Below are positions 20,844-31,831 of a stretch of 64,000 nucleotides of DNA, piece after piece. Both the position numbers and the translations under genes were made by a program. The DNA is from Azolla caroliniana. Taxonomy: Eukaryota; Polypodiophyta. Under the pieces are notes generated by a model. It was not told the origin of the DNA and made no database searches. It was given only the letters and a program-made list of their open reading frames with translations. The stretch is taken from NCBI GenBank assembly GCA_043228905.1, contig JBHGNT010000001.1:25420001-25484000 (forward strand), read 5' to 3'. The stretch's first letter is position 1, and each line of letters begins with the position of its first letter.

Positions 20844-23800
20844 TTACTCTTCGCCTGCCGGCCCTTCCTCGGCCTCGGATCGGTCGTCGCTGCTATCCAG
20901 GAGAATCGGGTCGGGTTCGTCGTCGTGCCGCTTCTTGAAAGCTTTGATCCTCTTCCCGGCCACGGGTATCGCTATTCTCGTGCCGTCGAGTTCCGCCAGA
21001 TGATACGTCCCGTTGTCGTTGGCGCTCTGTACCGTGTACGGCCCGAACCATCTCCGTGCGAACTTCCGCGTTGCTCGGTGCTGGTTGTCGAGGCTGCTGT
21101 CGTAGACGAGCACCCAGTCACCTTCGTCGATTTTCTTCGGTCGTAGCCGGTGCGTTCGGTCGAACCGGGCTTTGTTCTTTGTCCTCGCCACCCGGAGCTT
21201 CTCCGTAGCCAGTGCCACGTCCTCCGGTCTCCGCTCGAGCTGTCGTATACGTGCGGCCAACAACTCCTCCCGGCTCATCTCGTCCCTCCAGTCGACCGTT
21301 GCCCACGAGGAGATCGTCCGTTCAATCGGCATGATCGGCTTCTGGCCGAACATGAGCTCCGTCGGCATGTACCCGGTTACCGAACTGTGCGTGGTCCGGT
21401 CTGCCCACAAAGCATAAGGTAGCAGCCGCGGCCAGTTACCGACTCGGCCTCCGCATGCCCGAATCAACGCCTTGACGATCGGTCCGTGTCCGCGCTCCAC
21501 CTTTCCATTCGCCTCCGGATTGTACGCAGTGGTGAGCGAGAGCTTGACTCCAAGCCGGTCGAACAGCTCCGCGGCCTCTTCGGCGTCCAACTCCCCTCGG
21601 TCAGCCACGATCTTCCCGACGCACCCGTACCGGCATATCACGTCCTCGACTAGGAACCGACACACGGCCGCGGTCGTCTTGTTCTGAAGGGCTCGGCCTT
21701 CCACCTGGTTCGTCAGGTCTTCCCGCGCTAGAACCAGATACCGCATCTGTCCTACCCCCATCGGCATCGTCACCAGATCTACCATCCATTTGAAGTGGAT
21801 AGTCGGAGGGTACGTAGGGTGAAGCCCGTCCCGGTGTCGGACTATCGAGTGCATCTGACAACTCTCGCAAGTTGACACGAACCGATGCACGTCCCGGTAC
21901 AATCCCGGCCACCAGTACTTCCCCTTCAGCTTCTCAAACGTCGCCCACGTTCCACGGTGTCCAGCCCAAGGGCTGTCGTGGTAGGCCGCCAGTAGCTCCT
22001 CCTGTACTTCCTTCATCGCCACCACCCGGAGCGGGACGCCGTCCCTCTTCTTCGGGTGCTTCCATAGATGCCCATCTCGGAGAAAGAATCGATATGCTTT
22101 CTTCCGGATCCGGTTGGCCTCGTCCTTCGTCCATGACGCATCGGGCGTCATTGTCTTCAAAAACCCGCCGATCTGCAGCCACTCCCCGTCGTACTTGCTC
22201 GCGTCGAACTCGTTAAGCGCCGGAGTGCTCATCCCGTCGGTCGTTATGTATGCCGCCTCGAAGAAATCCACGCCGACTTCTTCGTCTTCCGAAACCATGC
22301 CGCCCTCGTCGTCGAACCTCGCCCTCGAAAGCATGTCGGCCATGGCGTTGTCTTTCCCGGAAAGGTGTCGTATTTCCGGATCCAGGGACTTGATGTACGC
22401 TATCCACCTGAGCATCGCCAGGTCCGGAGTCGCGCATCCGGAAACCATACCGAGAATCGGCAGGCAATCCGTCTCGATGATCACTTCTGTCCCTATCAGG
22501 TAGTCTTTGTCGGCCTTAACCGCCGAAACAATACCCCAGAGTTCGCGTTTAACCTGGGCGTATCCTCGCTGCCGTTCACTGAGGACTTTCGCGCCGAATC
22601 GGATCGGAAACCGATTGCCGTCCTCGTCTTCCTGGTTCACGACCCATCCGATCCCGGTCGGACTGGTATCCACCGTTATGAATACCGGGGTACCCTTCCC
22701 GTATACCGCCTTCCGGAGTGCCGGTGCCGCTGCAAGGGCCTCTTTCAGCTTCCGGACCGATTCCGCGTGCTCGTCTAGCCATTCGAACCTTCGCCCCTTT
22801 TTCAGCAACCCGTACAGTGGCTCCGCGACGTGTGCGTAATGCGGGATCCATATGTGGTAGAACGCGCATGCCCCCAGGAATCTCCGTACTTCCGTGACCG
22901 AGCTGCAGTCGGGCTTCATCGCGGAGATGGCTTCTACCTTTGCCGGAGACGGTTTCCGGCCATATGGTCCGCACAGGTGTCCGACCACCATGATTTCTGA
23001 CTGCCCGAAGGCCGACTTCTCCCCGGAGAAGGTGAGTCTCGCATCCTCTAGCCTTTGCAGCACCTTCTCGCAGTCGTCGATGTGCGTCGCCACGAATCGC
23101 CGGCATCCGTCCGGCCCGATCGTCTCGTCCTTTTCTTCCACCGGGCATCCCTTGATCGGGATGTCGTCCAGAAACGGCATGGTGATGTCCGGGATACAGT
23201 CCCTCAGAACCTTGTTCATCGCATTCACCATGTGGGCCACCGAGTTGGTCCCTCCTTGCGGCAGTGTACACATCCGAACTAGGCCGAGGGGAGTTCGCAT
23301 CGTCGTAATGTCTCTGCTCTCCACGGCTAGCTGGAACTGGTCGTACCCTGAGTATAGATCCCCGACCGAGTAAATTGACCTTCCGGCGAAGGCCTCCGCG
23401 AACTCGTCTATGGTCGGTCCGATCCCTGCGTTCCGAATGGTCACTCGATTGACCGGCTGCAGGTCCTGGATGAAGCGCAACGAACCGTTTTTCTTCGGTA
23501 CGGTAAACCATCGATTCGAATATGGGGCGCTCGACGGCTCGAGAATTCCCATATCAACCTTCTGCCTCAGCAGCTCCATCAACTTCGGGATGTGAGCTCT
23601 CGGAACCGGGATTGGCTTGAGATTCCATGGTACATGCGGTACCGTGAATATCACCATCGGCTCCACGATCGTCGGGTCAACGCACCCGATTTCCTCCGGC
23701 GAGAATGCGAAGGCTTTCCCGTGCCTTCCGAGCATTCTCCGAAACCGGTCTTCCTCCGCCGGCAGTAGGAACCCGCCCCCACCGATTTTGAGCTCTCGGA

Positions 23801-24331
23801 GCGTCTCGTCGGTGAAGGTGTGCCCTATGCAGGCCGGATCTCGTAGACTAGGGTCCGATGCAACCCCTTTGATTCTCGACGCGCTGTCCTCCGGTAAGGG
23901 TGCCGCGACTGGCCTTACCTTCCGGTCCACAGTCTTGTACTTGGTGCTTACGTGGGCCGTCCGAACTGACTCGAGCCCTCGACCGAAGTCCGCGATGACT
24001 TCGTACATCTCCTCGGAACACACCGGTATCGTCCGGTCTTCGTTAAGGCCTTCTTCGACTACCTTTCCCAGCATTCCCAAGGTGTCGTCGAATGAGACCG
24101 CCTCCACGGCTCCGTTGATTTCCTCGTCCGGGCCGAGAACTCCGCACGCTCGAAGTCTCCCCTCCGCCTTTGTCTTCTCTCGGCCGCCGATGCCGACTAT
24201 CGTACACGCTCCGCTGTCGGAGAACAAAAATTCCCTACCTATGGTACAAGGTTTCTTCGGTTTTATCGTACAGGTGTGGGGTTTTCCCGGGGTGTCCGGA
24301 CTGTCGCGACCCCACGCCTTGGCAGCCCTCT
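20844..24331 (-). CDS. Element C pol: RT, RNase H, integrase
   Basis: Open from the gag stop to 20,844 in the -1 frame, with no ATG at its head (the first start-like codon, 24,227, is TTG). Translation by frameshift from gag is therefore likely. RT: VPKKNGSLRFIQDLQPVN, YSGYDQFQLAVE, LPQGGTNSVAHM, MPFLDDIPIKG (the catalytic DD pair sits in FLDDIP). The connection has VVGHLCGPYGRKPSP and RNase H TVDTSPTGIGWVV, ETDCLPILGM and DNAMADMLSRA. The integrase zinc finger has HDSPWAGHRG with CESCQ, and its catalytic residues lie in WMVDLVTMP, VADRGELD and NGKVERGH. A GPY/F-like RWFGPYTV and an acidic tail finish the protein. No stop or shift is seen. The RT-connection motifs recall fungal Ty3 elements. 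Confidence 0.92.
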
Positions 24332-26458
24332 CTAAAAATCCTCTCGGTTATCGGAACCGAGGGAGTCGCGGTTACGCTCGTGGTTCGGCCTAACCGTCAA
24401 AAACTGGACCGAATGGCGCCCGTCCTGGCTCTTGACCCGCGCATAGGCCGAACCATTGTCCAGCACCTTGGTCTCCATTCGCGCCGCCGTGATGTACGGC
24501 TCTCCCAGTATGACCGGATGCGAAGACGTCTCCTGCACGAAGAAGTGCTGGTCAATCTCGACGTCGCCGATCTTGACTCGCACATTCGGACAGGCCCCGT
24601 GCAGTTCCTCGGTGGCGCGCGTTGCTGCCCTTATTTTCCACCCGTGCTTGGTGTTGATCGGCCATTTGCCCTTCTTATAGAAGTCCATGGACATCAAATT
24701 GATCTCCGATCCGTGGTCCACCAAAGCTATCACCGGTTCCTGGACATCGCCGATCTTCACCGGGGTTTCCGTGGTCGCTCGGGCCCAGTGCGGTCTCGAA
24801 TAGTGGCTTTCCGCCCACTCGTCTCCCAGCGCCACGTCGTCTAGGTGCGTCGTCCGCACTTCCACCGGTCTTTCCGGTCCTGTCTCCGTTGACAGCCTCT
24901 TCCGTTTCACCAAGTCCACGATGGAGTCGTGGAACTCCTTCTTGGCGATTCCCAGCACCTCCCGTAGCGACAGCTCCACCTTGCTGTCGAGGATCCGTTC
25001 CTCCAGGACCTTTCGTAAGTCCGTGGTTCTTTCTATCTCCGTCCCCAGACGGTACCCGCCCTTCTGGGGTTTATCTTGCGTACCGGCCCCGCCGGCTTCG
25101 TCCCGTCGTGGCCCGGACCGGGTCTCGTATCGTTGTGAGGGCCCGGTCGTCCCGGGTTTCCCCACCCGCTTCTCTTCTACCAGAGCCTCGTAGTTCCGGC
25201 AAGCGGCTTCCACGAAGCCCGTCTTTTCCTCGACCGGGTCGCTCCACCCGGTCATCTCCCGTACCCGTTTCTCCGCACGGTCCGATTCCTCCCTTTTAAG
25301 CCCTGCACCGGCAAGGCCTTCCAGCATCGTCGGCCAGAATCCGGCTTTGCTTTCCTTTCGGGCCTCGCCGCCCCCGACCCGAATACCGGCCGACGCCGAG
25401 TAGTGGACGGTTTCCGCATGTCGGGCCGCCGCCTCTTCCATCAACCTCTTCATTCCGCCTCGCCCGTCGTTTCGGTTTAGGGCCCTTCTCGTGTCGTTGG
25501 CGTGAACCCGGCCTTCCCATAGGTACACCACCCGGTTCCTCAGCGCCTCTGCGAAATCGCCGCAGTCTTTTCGGATGTGGCCGACCCCGTCGCACCACAT
25601 GCACCTGTTCCCTGCCGCCGGCCGTCGGTCACGAGCAGGTCCTCCGCCTTCTCTGCGGGCTTGTGCGATTTGGAGGTCTTTTATCGCCCTCGTCAGTTCC
25701 TCCAACGCAGCTCCTCCAGTCGAGCCTCCGATCACGCCGGTCGGAGCTGAACCGGATTCCAGCCACTCCCGAGTCTCTTCCCTTCGCACCGGCTGCGCCG
25801 GCTCGAGTTTCCTCGCCGCGACTGAGCCCGACCCGATTGCTCTGTCATCCTCCCATTCTCGCCGTTTGTCGAAACGGCCGCAGGCTCTCTTGACCGCCGC
25901 CCAGTCGGCTGTCAGCCCGTCTTCGGTTTCTAGCAGGGCGCCCACGTGACTCCGATCCCTCTCGTCAACCGATTTGACGAACAGCAGGACCCGGCTTGTA
26001 TCCAGGACCATCCTGTCAAGCGCCGAAAGGCGCGCGAAGTTCTCCTCGAACTCCCGGAGGAGTGCCGACGCATTCCTTCCTTTCCCGGGAGACTCCACCC
26101 ACTCCATGAAGCTTCGCTTCGAAAGCCGGAGCGCGTCGTCCAGTCCGTATTTTTCCAGGAGCCGACCTTCGAACTCCTCCCAGGTACGGCTCTCCGCCCG
26201 CACCTCGAGCACCTCCGCGTGGATGCTCGGCATTGCCACTCGGGGAAAACCGGCAAGACGCCTGTCTTCCGGAATGTCCCGCATTAACATTTCCGCACCG
26301 TAGGACGCCAGGTACTTCGTGGCATCTTTTCCGGTGAATCGACCGATCGTTCCGACGACCGCCTCAATAGCTCTATCGAGGGCGCCGGTGCCCTCGCGCG
26401 CGCTTACTATCCGATCCACGGCCGAAGCCATGGCCTCTGCAAGATCCGCCCCCTTCAT
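24332..26458 (-). CDS. Element C gag-protease polyprotein
   Basis: 708 aa from ATG 26,458, 23 bases after the primer site. The capsid-like N-terminal half carries IGRFTGKDATKYLASYGAEM. The zinc knuckle is CMWCDGVGHIRKDC (CX2CX4HX4C) at about residues 285-300. A charged linker leads to an aspartic protease near residues 590-700 with ALVDHGSEINLMS and VILGEPYITAARM. Placing the protease at the gag end, before a frameshift, and using DHGS rather than D-S/T-G are traits shared with F. It ends GAT-TTT-TAG, a T-run suited to -1 slippage into pol. Confidence 0.92.
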   Translation of the reverse strand: MKGADLAEAMASAVDRIVSAREGTGALDRAIEAVVGTIGRFTGKDATKYLASYGAEMLMRDIPEDRRLAGFPRVAMPSIHAEVLEVRAESRTWEEFEGRLLEKYGLDDALRLSKRSFMEWVESPGKGRNASALLREFEENFARLSALDRMVLDTSRVLLFVKSVDERDRSHVGALLETEDGLTADWAAVKRACGRFDKRREWEDDRAIGSGSVAARKLEPAQPVRREETREWLESGSAPTGVIGGSTGGAALEELTRAIKDLQIAQARREGGGPARDRRPAAGNRCMWCDGVGHIRKDCGDFAEALRNRVVYLWEGRVHANDTRRALNRNDGRGGMKRLMEEAAARHAETVHYSASAGIRVGGGEARKESKAGFWPTMLEGLAGAGLKREESDRAEKRVREMTGWSDPVEEKTGFVEAACRNYEALVEEKRVGKPGTTGPSQRYETRSGPRRDEAGGAGTQDKPQKGGYRLGTEIERTTDLRKVLEERILDSKVELSLREVLGIAKKEFHDSIVDLVKRKRLSTETGPERPVEVRTTHLDDVALGDEWAESHYSRPHWARATTETPVKIGDVQEPVIALVDHGSEINLMSMDFYKKGKWPINTKHGWKIRAATRATEELHGACPNVRVKIGDVEIDQHFFVQETSSHPVILGEPYITAARMETKVLDNGSAYARVKSQDGRHSVQFLTVRPNHERNRDSLGSDNREDF

Positions 26459-26480
26459 TTCCTACTCTTCTGCCGCCTCT

Positions 26481-26498
26481 TTCACGTCGGGTTCACCA
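26481..26498 (-). other. Primer-binding site of C (tRNA-Trp)
   Basis: The plus strand reads TTCACGTCGGGTTCACCA, which I recall as the 3' end of plant tRNA-Trp with CCA. It lies three bases from the LTR and is identical to the site of F. Confidence 0.8.
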
Positions 26499-26501
26499 AG
26501 A

Positions 26502-27223
26502 TGTCGGGGTTACTACGCCCTTGCGTGTAGAAAGGAGGAGGGACCACGGGGGTCTTGAACCGAAGAGCAAGAGAGAGAGGAGTAAGAGAGAGAGACCCGA
26601 TTACACTGAACCGAAGATCCGATTGCGCAGAACCGACACTTGCACAGGGACACGGCCCAACAAACAGAGATCACAAATAAACGCCGACGCAGATGGACGC
26701 AACAACGAAAGATATGTACTTATGAATGCAAAAAAAATAACAGACTAAAGTATTACAACCCACGGTGGGGCACGAAATAGATACTAACGAAAACGAACAG
26801 GGCGGCGAATAGATGCCGACCCTTGTATGTCTTGACGCACAGAAAGGGAAAACAGGTCGGAGGTGCTGCGGGACGCACTCGGGCCGTTCCACGGAACAGC
26901 GCAAGCCTCCTCGAAACCTGCACAGGTACGCGATGGAGCAGAAGACAGAGAAAGCAGGAGTGAGAGAGAAGCTCCGAAATCGGTTCCGCAGCACTTCCCC
27001 CTCTCCGCGCGAGATACCCCCCACTTCTCTTCTTCCTCTTCCTTTTTTTTAGCCCGTCCAGAGGCCGTTTGGCATTAACTGCATACCAACCGAATCTACC
27101 CACCTAGGATCCTCGTATGTACCTACTTCGTCCTTAGGTACTTCTTGGCGCGCGTGTGTGTGTAGAGCCGTTTCCCACGCCTTGTTCCTCCGATTCCTCT
27201 TGTGGGCGGTTTTCTTCACGACA
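26502..27223 (-). repeat. 5' LTR of C
   Basis: 722 bp, pair of 20,050-20,771. It is bounded outside by CCGG and then the protease region of Copia B. Confidence 0.93.
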
Positions 27224-27228
27224 CCGGC

Positions 27229-28398
27229 ACGGATACCGGCTTCGTCAAGTTGTCCGACTGAGATCAAGGGTCTTGAAAGCTCAGGAACGTGTCGGACGTT
27301 GTGTAGTACGAGTGTAGAGCCACCCGGAAGGTTGAGCTCTACGGTACCAATTCCGATTATGACACAGTGTTGCGAGTTCCCGACTCGAATTGAGTCGGAG
27401 TGCCGGTCCGAGTATTGCCGAAACTAAGATCTGTGAGGTGTGACATGATATGATACGCCCGAGTCCAGGAGCCATGTGCTCGATTCCTCAGTCGTAAGCA
27501 GAACTTCTGATTCGACTGGGTTCTCTATGAACAGTATGTTCGGGTCGGTCATCAAAATTTCGGCTGGAGAGCTGACGTAGTTGACCTCCTCATGCCGGCT
27601 ACTCTTCTGATCCTCTCTTTGAGCTTTGTCTGTTTTTTCTTTGAGTGCTCGATAGTTAGCTTTGATGTGTCTTGGTTTCTTGTAGTAGTTGCAAATTTGG
27701 TTGTCCCGGGACTTGTTCCGGCTTCGCTGATTGTTCGACAGTCGAGAAGAACTTTTTCCCCGATTGTTCGATCGGTCTGTCGAACCTTGTACTACGTAAG
27801 CTTCATCTGCCGAGTCTTTGGCAAAAGACTTTCTCTGAGCTACTTCAGTCAGGATTGCGCTCGTGATTTCAGAGTACTTAATGGCAGTTGTTGAAGCATT
27901 GCACACGGTTGTGACGAAAGTTTCCCAAGAAGAGGGGAGACTACTCATGACTATAATTGCTCTGAGTTCATCCTCTATTGCCGTCCCTTGAGACGATATT
28001 TGGGAGCTTAGGCTTTCGTACTCTTTGAAGTGTACCTGAACCGAATCAGATTTTTTCATCCGCAAGTTGTAGAGGCGCCGGATCAGATACATCTTCGTTG
28101 CAGCGACCTTCTTTTCATAGGTTTCCGACAGTGTTTTCCAAAGTTCAAAAGTTGTCGAGCATGATTGCACCGTGACGTACACTGACTCTGACAAGTGCAT
28201 CCGAATCGTGGCGCGGACTATTCTGTCCAACTTTAGCCACTCGTTTGCCTTGTATGCTTCTAGAGGATTTTCATTCTCAATCGGGTCTATCTGACCCTTG
28301 ACTATGAGATAGTCCTGCATTTGTTCCTTCCAGAAGTTGAAGTTCGAACCGTCAAACCTCCTTAGACTCATCTCTAATGAGCCGGATGTTGATGCCAT
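27229..28398 (-). pseudogene. Copia B: gag and protease
   Basis: Starts at ATG 28,398 (MASTSGSLEMSLRRFDGSNF), as in E. It covers the Copia gag domain (KMYLIRRLYNLRMKKSDSVQ, SSLPSSWETFV) and a knuckle CNYYKKPRHIKANY whose second and third Cys positions are changed (E has CNYCKKPGHIKADC), so RNA binding is probably lost. The protease motif reads WLLDSGVSYHVT (E has DSGA). A TAG at 27,424-27,426 replaces a Gln codon of E. It is cut by C at 27,223. Confidence 0.86.
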
Positions 28399-28985
28399 CT
28401 GATTCAGTTTTGGTTGGTAAGACTCTGTTCGGAATTGACTAGGAACCTTAGTGGGGTGTAGCTGGTTAGCTCACCCGATATCATTCTAGTTGGTCTTGAA
28501 CCAGAGTCGGTTTCCTTCTTGGAGTGACTCCGGTTAGCTTCTGATTGTATGACGAATATAGATCACAAGAAATCGATTGTTTAGGCCGATTTTGCTTCAG
28601 ATGACTGCAACGATGAGAGGGACGGATCCAACTGATCCTCTCGAATGTCGATCAACCGAATGAAGCACAAATTTGGTTGTTTCCTGGAGACCAATCTAGA
28701 GCGGGTGGTTACAACAAGCGGGTGAATAGCATCCGGTGACCTATTCGGATGTTGTTTAACCAGATGAAGCACAATTGGGTCGGGTGTTGCACAAGGAGCT
28801 CACCTCAAGTGGTTACAATCACAAGAATAGAGTACAACCGGCTAGCTTACTCCAATTAGTGATTTAACATAGTGAGATGCAGACTTCTTGTTTGTCTTGT
28901 CTCTTCTCTGTTCCTTAAGAAAAACAAAAACAGAATGTTGTGTGGTGTACTATGACAGCCGACAACGGGTTGAAGAACCTCCAAC

Positions 28986-28997
28986 GCTCTAATACCA
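28986..28997 (-). other. Primer-binding site of B (tRNA-Met type)
   Basis: Minus-strand TGGTATTAGAGC, one base off the usual TGGTATCAGAGC, two bases from the LTR. Confidence 0.75.
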
Positions 28998-28999
28998 AA

Positions 29000-29298
29000 T
29001 GTTGGGGACAAGGTCGTCAGTGCGGAAGAACAAACAACATCTGTGATGTTGAAGGACCTGTGTATGAGAATAAACAAGATACAGAGAGAGAGAGAGAGAG
29101 AGAGGCACAAAGAAACGTTTTATTTCTTAATACAAACAATTACAAATGACAACCAACCTTTTACTAAAGGTTACAAAGTCACTTTATATAGTGACTATCC
29201 TAGGGCAATTGCCCTTTATGCTATTTACAGAAATAGCCCAAACTTGGGTTGTCCAAAGGGATAGTGTGAATACGGCCATTATACACTCGTATTCAACA
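29000..29298 (-). repeat. 5' LTR of B
   Basis: 299 bp, pair of 16,960-17,368, with a short GA run at 29,084-29,104. Confidence 0.9.
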
Positions 29299-29525
29299 GT
29301 TGGTTCCTCATTCGACTGGTCATCCCGACTCAGCCGCTCATTCGGTCCACTTAGCCGAAATGAGATCGGACTCTCTTCTAGAGTGTCGAGGTCTTCATCT
29401 TCTATCTGGACCGGTTCAGGCTCACTAGCCTCATCCTCCGGTATCAGGTCGGGGTCTGAAGTCGAAGCCAGTAAGGCATACCATGATGCCGTCTCATGAA
29501 ACTCAACATCCCGGCTAACTCGGAC

Positions 29526-30437
29526 CTATTTCGTCCGGGGGTTATAACACTTATACCCCTTTTGCTCATACAAGTAACCGACGAGGATGCATTTCTCCGA
29601 CTTTGCATCCAACTTCCTCCGCTTCTCATCAGGCACATGCACACATGCAATGCTACCGAATATCCGAAGGTGTCTCAAATTCGGCTTGCATCTGAAATAT
29701 AGCTCATGCACGGACACCTTGTCACCGATCCAGTTTTGGATATAGGCAGTCGTCCGGACCGCCTCGGCCAAGTAGAAATGGGGCATGCTCTTCTCCTCCA
29801 GCATTGCCCTTGCCGTGTCGACAATCGACCGGTTCTTCCTTTCGGCCACACGGTTTTGCTCCGGTGTGTATCTGCAGCTGAACTCTCTTCGAATTCCTTT
29901 TTGTTGCAGATAACTATTGAATTGGCCGGAAAAATATTCTTTTCCACCATACGACCGCATGCACTTGATCTTCCTCTCAGTTTCCCGTTCAACCAGGCTT
30001 TGCAGGTTCCGGAAACACTCGAAGACTTTGCTCTTTCGCTCAATGAGGTAGATCCATGTGTGTCAGTTGTAGTCGTCGATGAAGGAGATGAAATACCGAC
30101 TCCCGCCAAGACTAACGTTCTGTGTTGGTCCCCATACATCTGAATGAATAAGGTCGAGCTTGTTACGACTATGGTTTTGTTCGGTGGGGAATGGAAGTCG
30201 GTGTTGCTTCCCGAGTTGGCAGGCTTCACATATTTGGGCCTTTCGGCCACTAAACTTCCGCAAACCGAAAACAACTTGTTTCGTTTGCAGGTCTTGAAGC
30301 CTCCAGTAATTGACGTGTCCAATCCGCTTGTGCCAGAGATCAATATCCGATTCAATCTTTTGTCCTTTGGCAAACAAAGCGGTGCTGATGTCATTGGTGT
30401 CCAGGACGAACATCCTCCCTTCTCTTTGCCCTTGCAC
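29526..30437 (-). pseudogene. Copia A: pre-integrase and integrase
   Basis: Minus strand. LWHKRIGHVNYWRLQDL is the GAG-pre-integrase motif, CEACQLGKQ the second half of the zinc finger, and LDLIHSDVWGP the first catalytic Asp. After a stop at about 30,063 the core continues with MRSYGGKEYF, where the second catalytic Asp of the usual R-S/T-D-G/N-G motif is Tyr, then EQNRVAERKNRS with the Glu. The loss of a catalytic residue plus the stop means no integrase activity. 29,304-29,525 is the linker, which runs into B. Confidence 0.85.
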
Positions 30438-30452
30438 AATAATCTGGCCCTC

Positions 30453-31736
30453 TTACTCGATGAAGCACCCAAGGTGCATAAACCGCACCTGCATCCCTTG
30501 GTCAACGATCTGACCGATTGACACCAGTTTCTTCGTGATAGTCGGAACGTGTAATACCTTCATCAACTTCCCCTTCTGTCCGATGTGGCTCAAAGGGACT
30601 TCTCCGATATGCACGATTGGGTGAGGAGTGTCGTCTTCGGTTTCGACGACTCCTGGTTGTTCCGGTTTCTCCAAGAAAGAGAACCACTCTTTGTGGCTCG
30701 TTATGTGATTCGACGCACCGGAATCAACGTACCACACTTCCTCTGATTCGGAAGTGGTCTTCTTCATCGAGTTAGCCTCATGTTTCATCACCAAGGCTGG
30801 CCCTTTACCAGCTTTTCTAGTTTTGGATCCTCCCGATCCTTCTGCATAGTGCGAGTATTGTCGGTTCTCTTTGTCGGCTTTGCCGGATCCGGATATGTCC
30901 GAATTGGGGCGCTTCTTCCAGCACTCGCTTTCTCTGTTGCCCTTTTTACCACAATACCAGCATTCTATGTTGGCCTTTGCTTGCCGGCCTCTGGCGCCGC
31001 CTTGACTCCCCCTGCTTGTGGAGGGTCCGGAACTGCTATCGGCACGTTCTCTGTGCCTTCGGTCCTGCTCTTGCCGGCTGCTACCATTGCGAGCCGACCC
31101 GCCTCGTCCACCACAGCCACGGGACCGATCCGCCTCTGTGTATAGCATCCGGTTGTCAATGGGTGCACTTGTTGACACACCGGCGTGGTTCTCCATAGGG
31201 AGCATCAACTGTAAGTCGAAAAATGACGGCGTATTCTCCCTTGTACACACAGTAGTTCGGAATGCTCCGAACTTTGACGCCAAACCCTCGAGACAAATTT
31301 GCACCATATCGGCTTCTTCGATATTCACATCGATGGAGGCCAAAGAGTCGCAAATGTCCTTGATTTTGGAGGTGTAGTCTGCCACCGACAAGTCGCGTTG
31401 TCGTAGGTTGCTCATCTCCTGTCAAAGTTGAAGCTTCTTGGCTGTAGTGCTTGCGGTGAAAATCTTCTTCAGATTTCCCCAAGCATCTTTCGGCGTTTTT
31501 GCATCCCGAATGTAGCTTAGGAGTTGTTCGCCCACACAAGACGCGAAACAATACAATACTCTGTTCGCCGACTGTTCCCACACCGGGAAATCTCTGCGTG
31601 TCGATTAGGGTGTTGTGTCATTTGCTCTGTCCACATAGCTCCAGTAACCGTGCCCAAGTAGGTACTGGTGCATCTTGTAGGACCAAGACGCGTAGTTGTT
31701 TTTGTCAAGCTTCTTCGTCGGAAGCGAGCTAGCCAT
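30453..31736 (-). pseudogene. Copia A: gag and protease
   Basis: Starts at ATG 31,736 (MASSLPTKKLDKNNYASW), a standard Copia gag head. A frameshift near 31,605 and a stop near 31,420 break it before the long open part (30,453-31,415: MSNLRQRDLSVADYTSKI). The zinc knuckle reads CWYCGKKGNRESEC with Asn at the His position (codon 30,935-30,937). The protease motif is VWYVDSGASNHIT. A Gly/Ser/Arg-rich linker precedes the knuckle. Confidence 0.85.
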
Positions 31737-31819
31737 GCCTCTATCCATCGGTTTTACCTATTCTTCTTGGTTGGTTTTACTTTCAAGCTATGTCGGTTGC
31801 AGAGGTTTTCAACCCTCTC

Positions 31820-31831
31820 GCTCTGATACCA
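31820..31831 (-). other. Primer-binding site of Copia A (tRNA-Met type)
   Basis: Minus-strand TGGTATCAGAGC directly after the LTR end TTTTCA, the standard initiator-Met priming site. Confidence 0.88.

Larger units (their letters stand above)
20050..27223 (-). mobile_element. Intact Ty3-type element C (tRNA-Trp-primed lineage)
   Basis: 7,174-bp element on the minus strand. It has two 722-bp LTRs that differ at about 4 positions by eye, a tRNA-Trp-type primer site (26,481-26,498), an uninterrupted gag-protease frame (708 aa), an uninterrupted pol frame in -1 phase, and a polypurine tract (20,772-20,783). Target duplication is 4 bp, CCGG (20,046-20,049 and 27,224-27,227), judged against the uninterrupted E sequence. 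It is much more GC-rich than the Copia elements around it. Everything needed for autonomous movement appears present. There is no chromodomain. Confidence 0.93.

Noticed and set aside
22576-23511. 311-codon minus-strand ORF overlapping C pol
   Set aside because: Out-of-frame shadow of the RT/RNase H frame, with no domain and low-complexity Arg/Gly content.
20844-26458. Endogenous pararetrovirus (caulimovirid)
   Set aside because: Element C has two LTRs, an integrase with D-D-E, a target duplication and a tRNA-Trp site. I see no movement protein.
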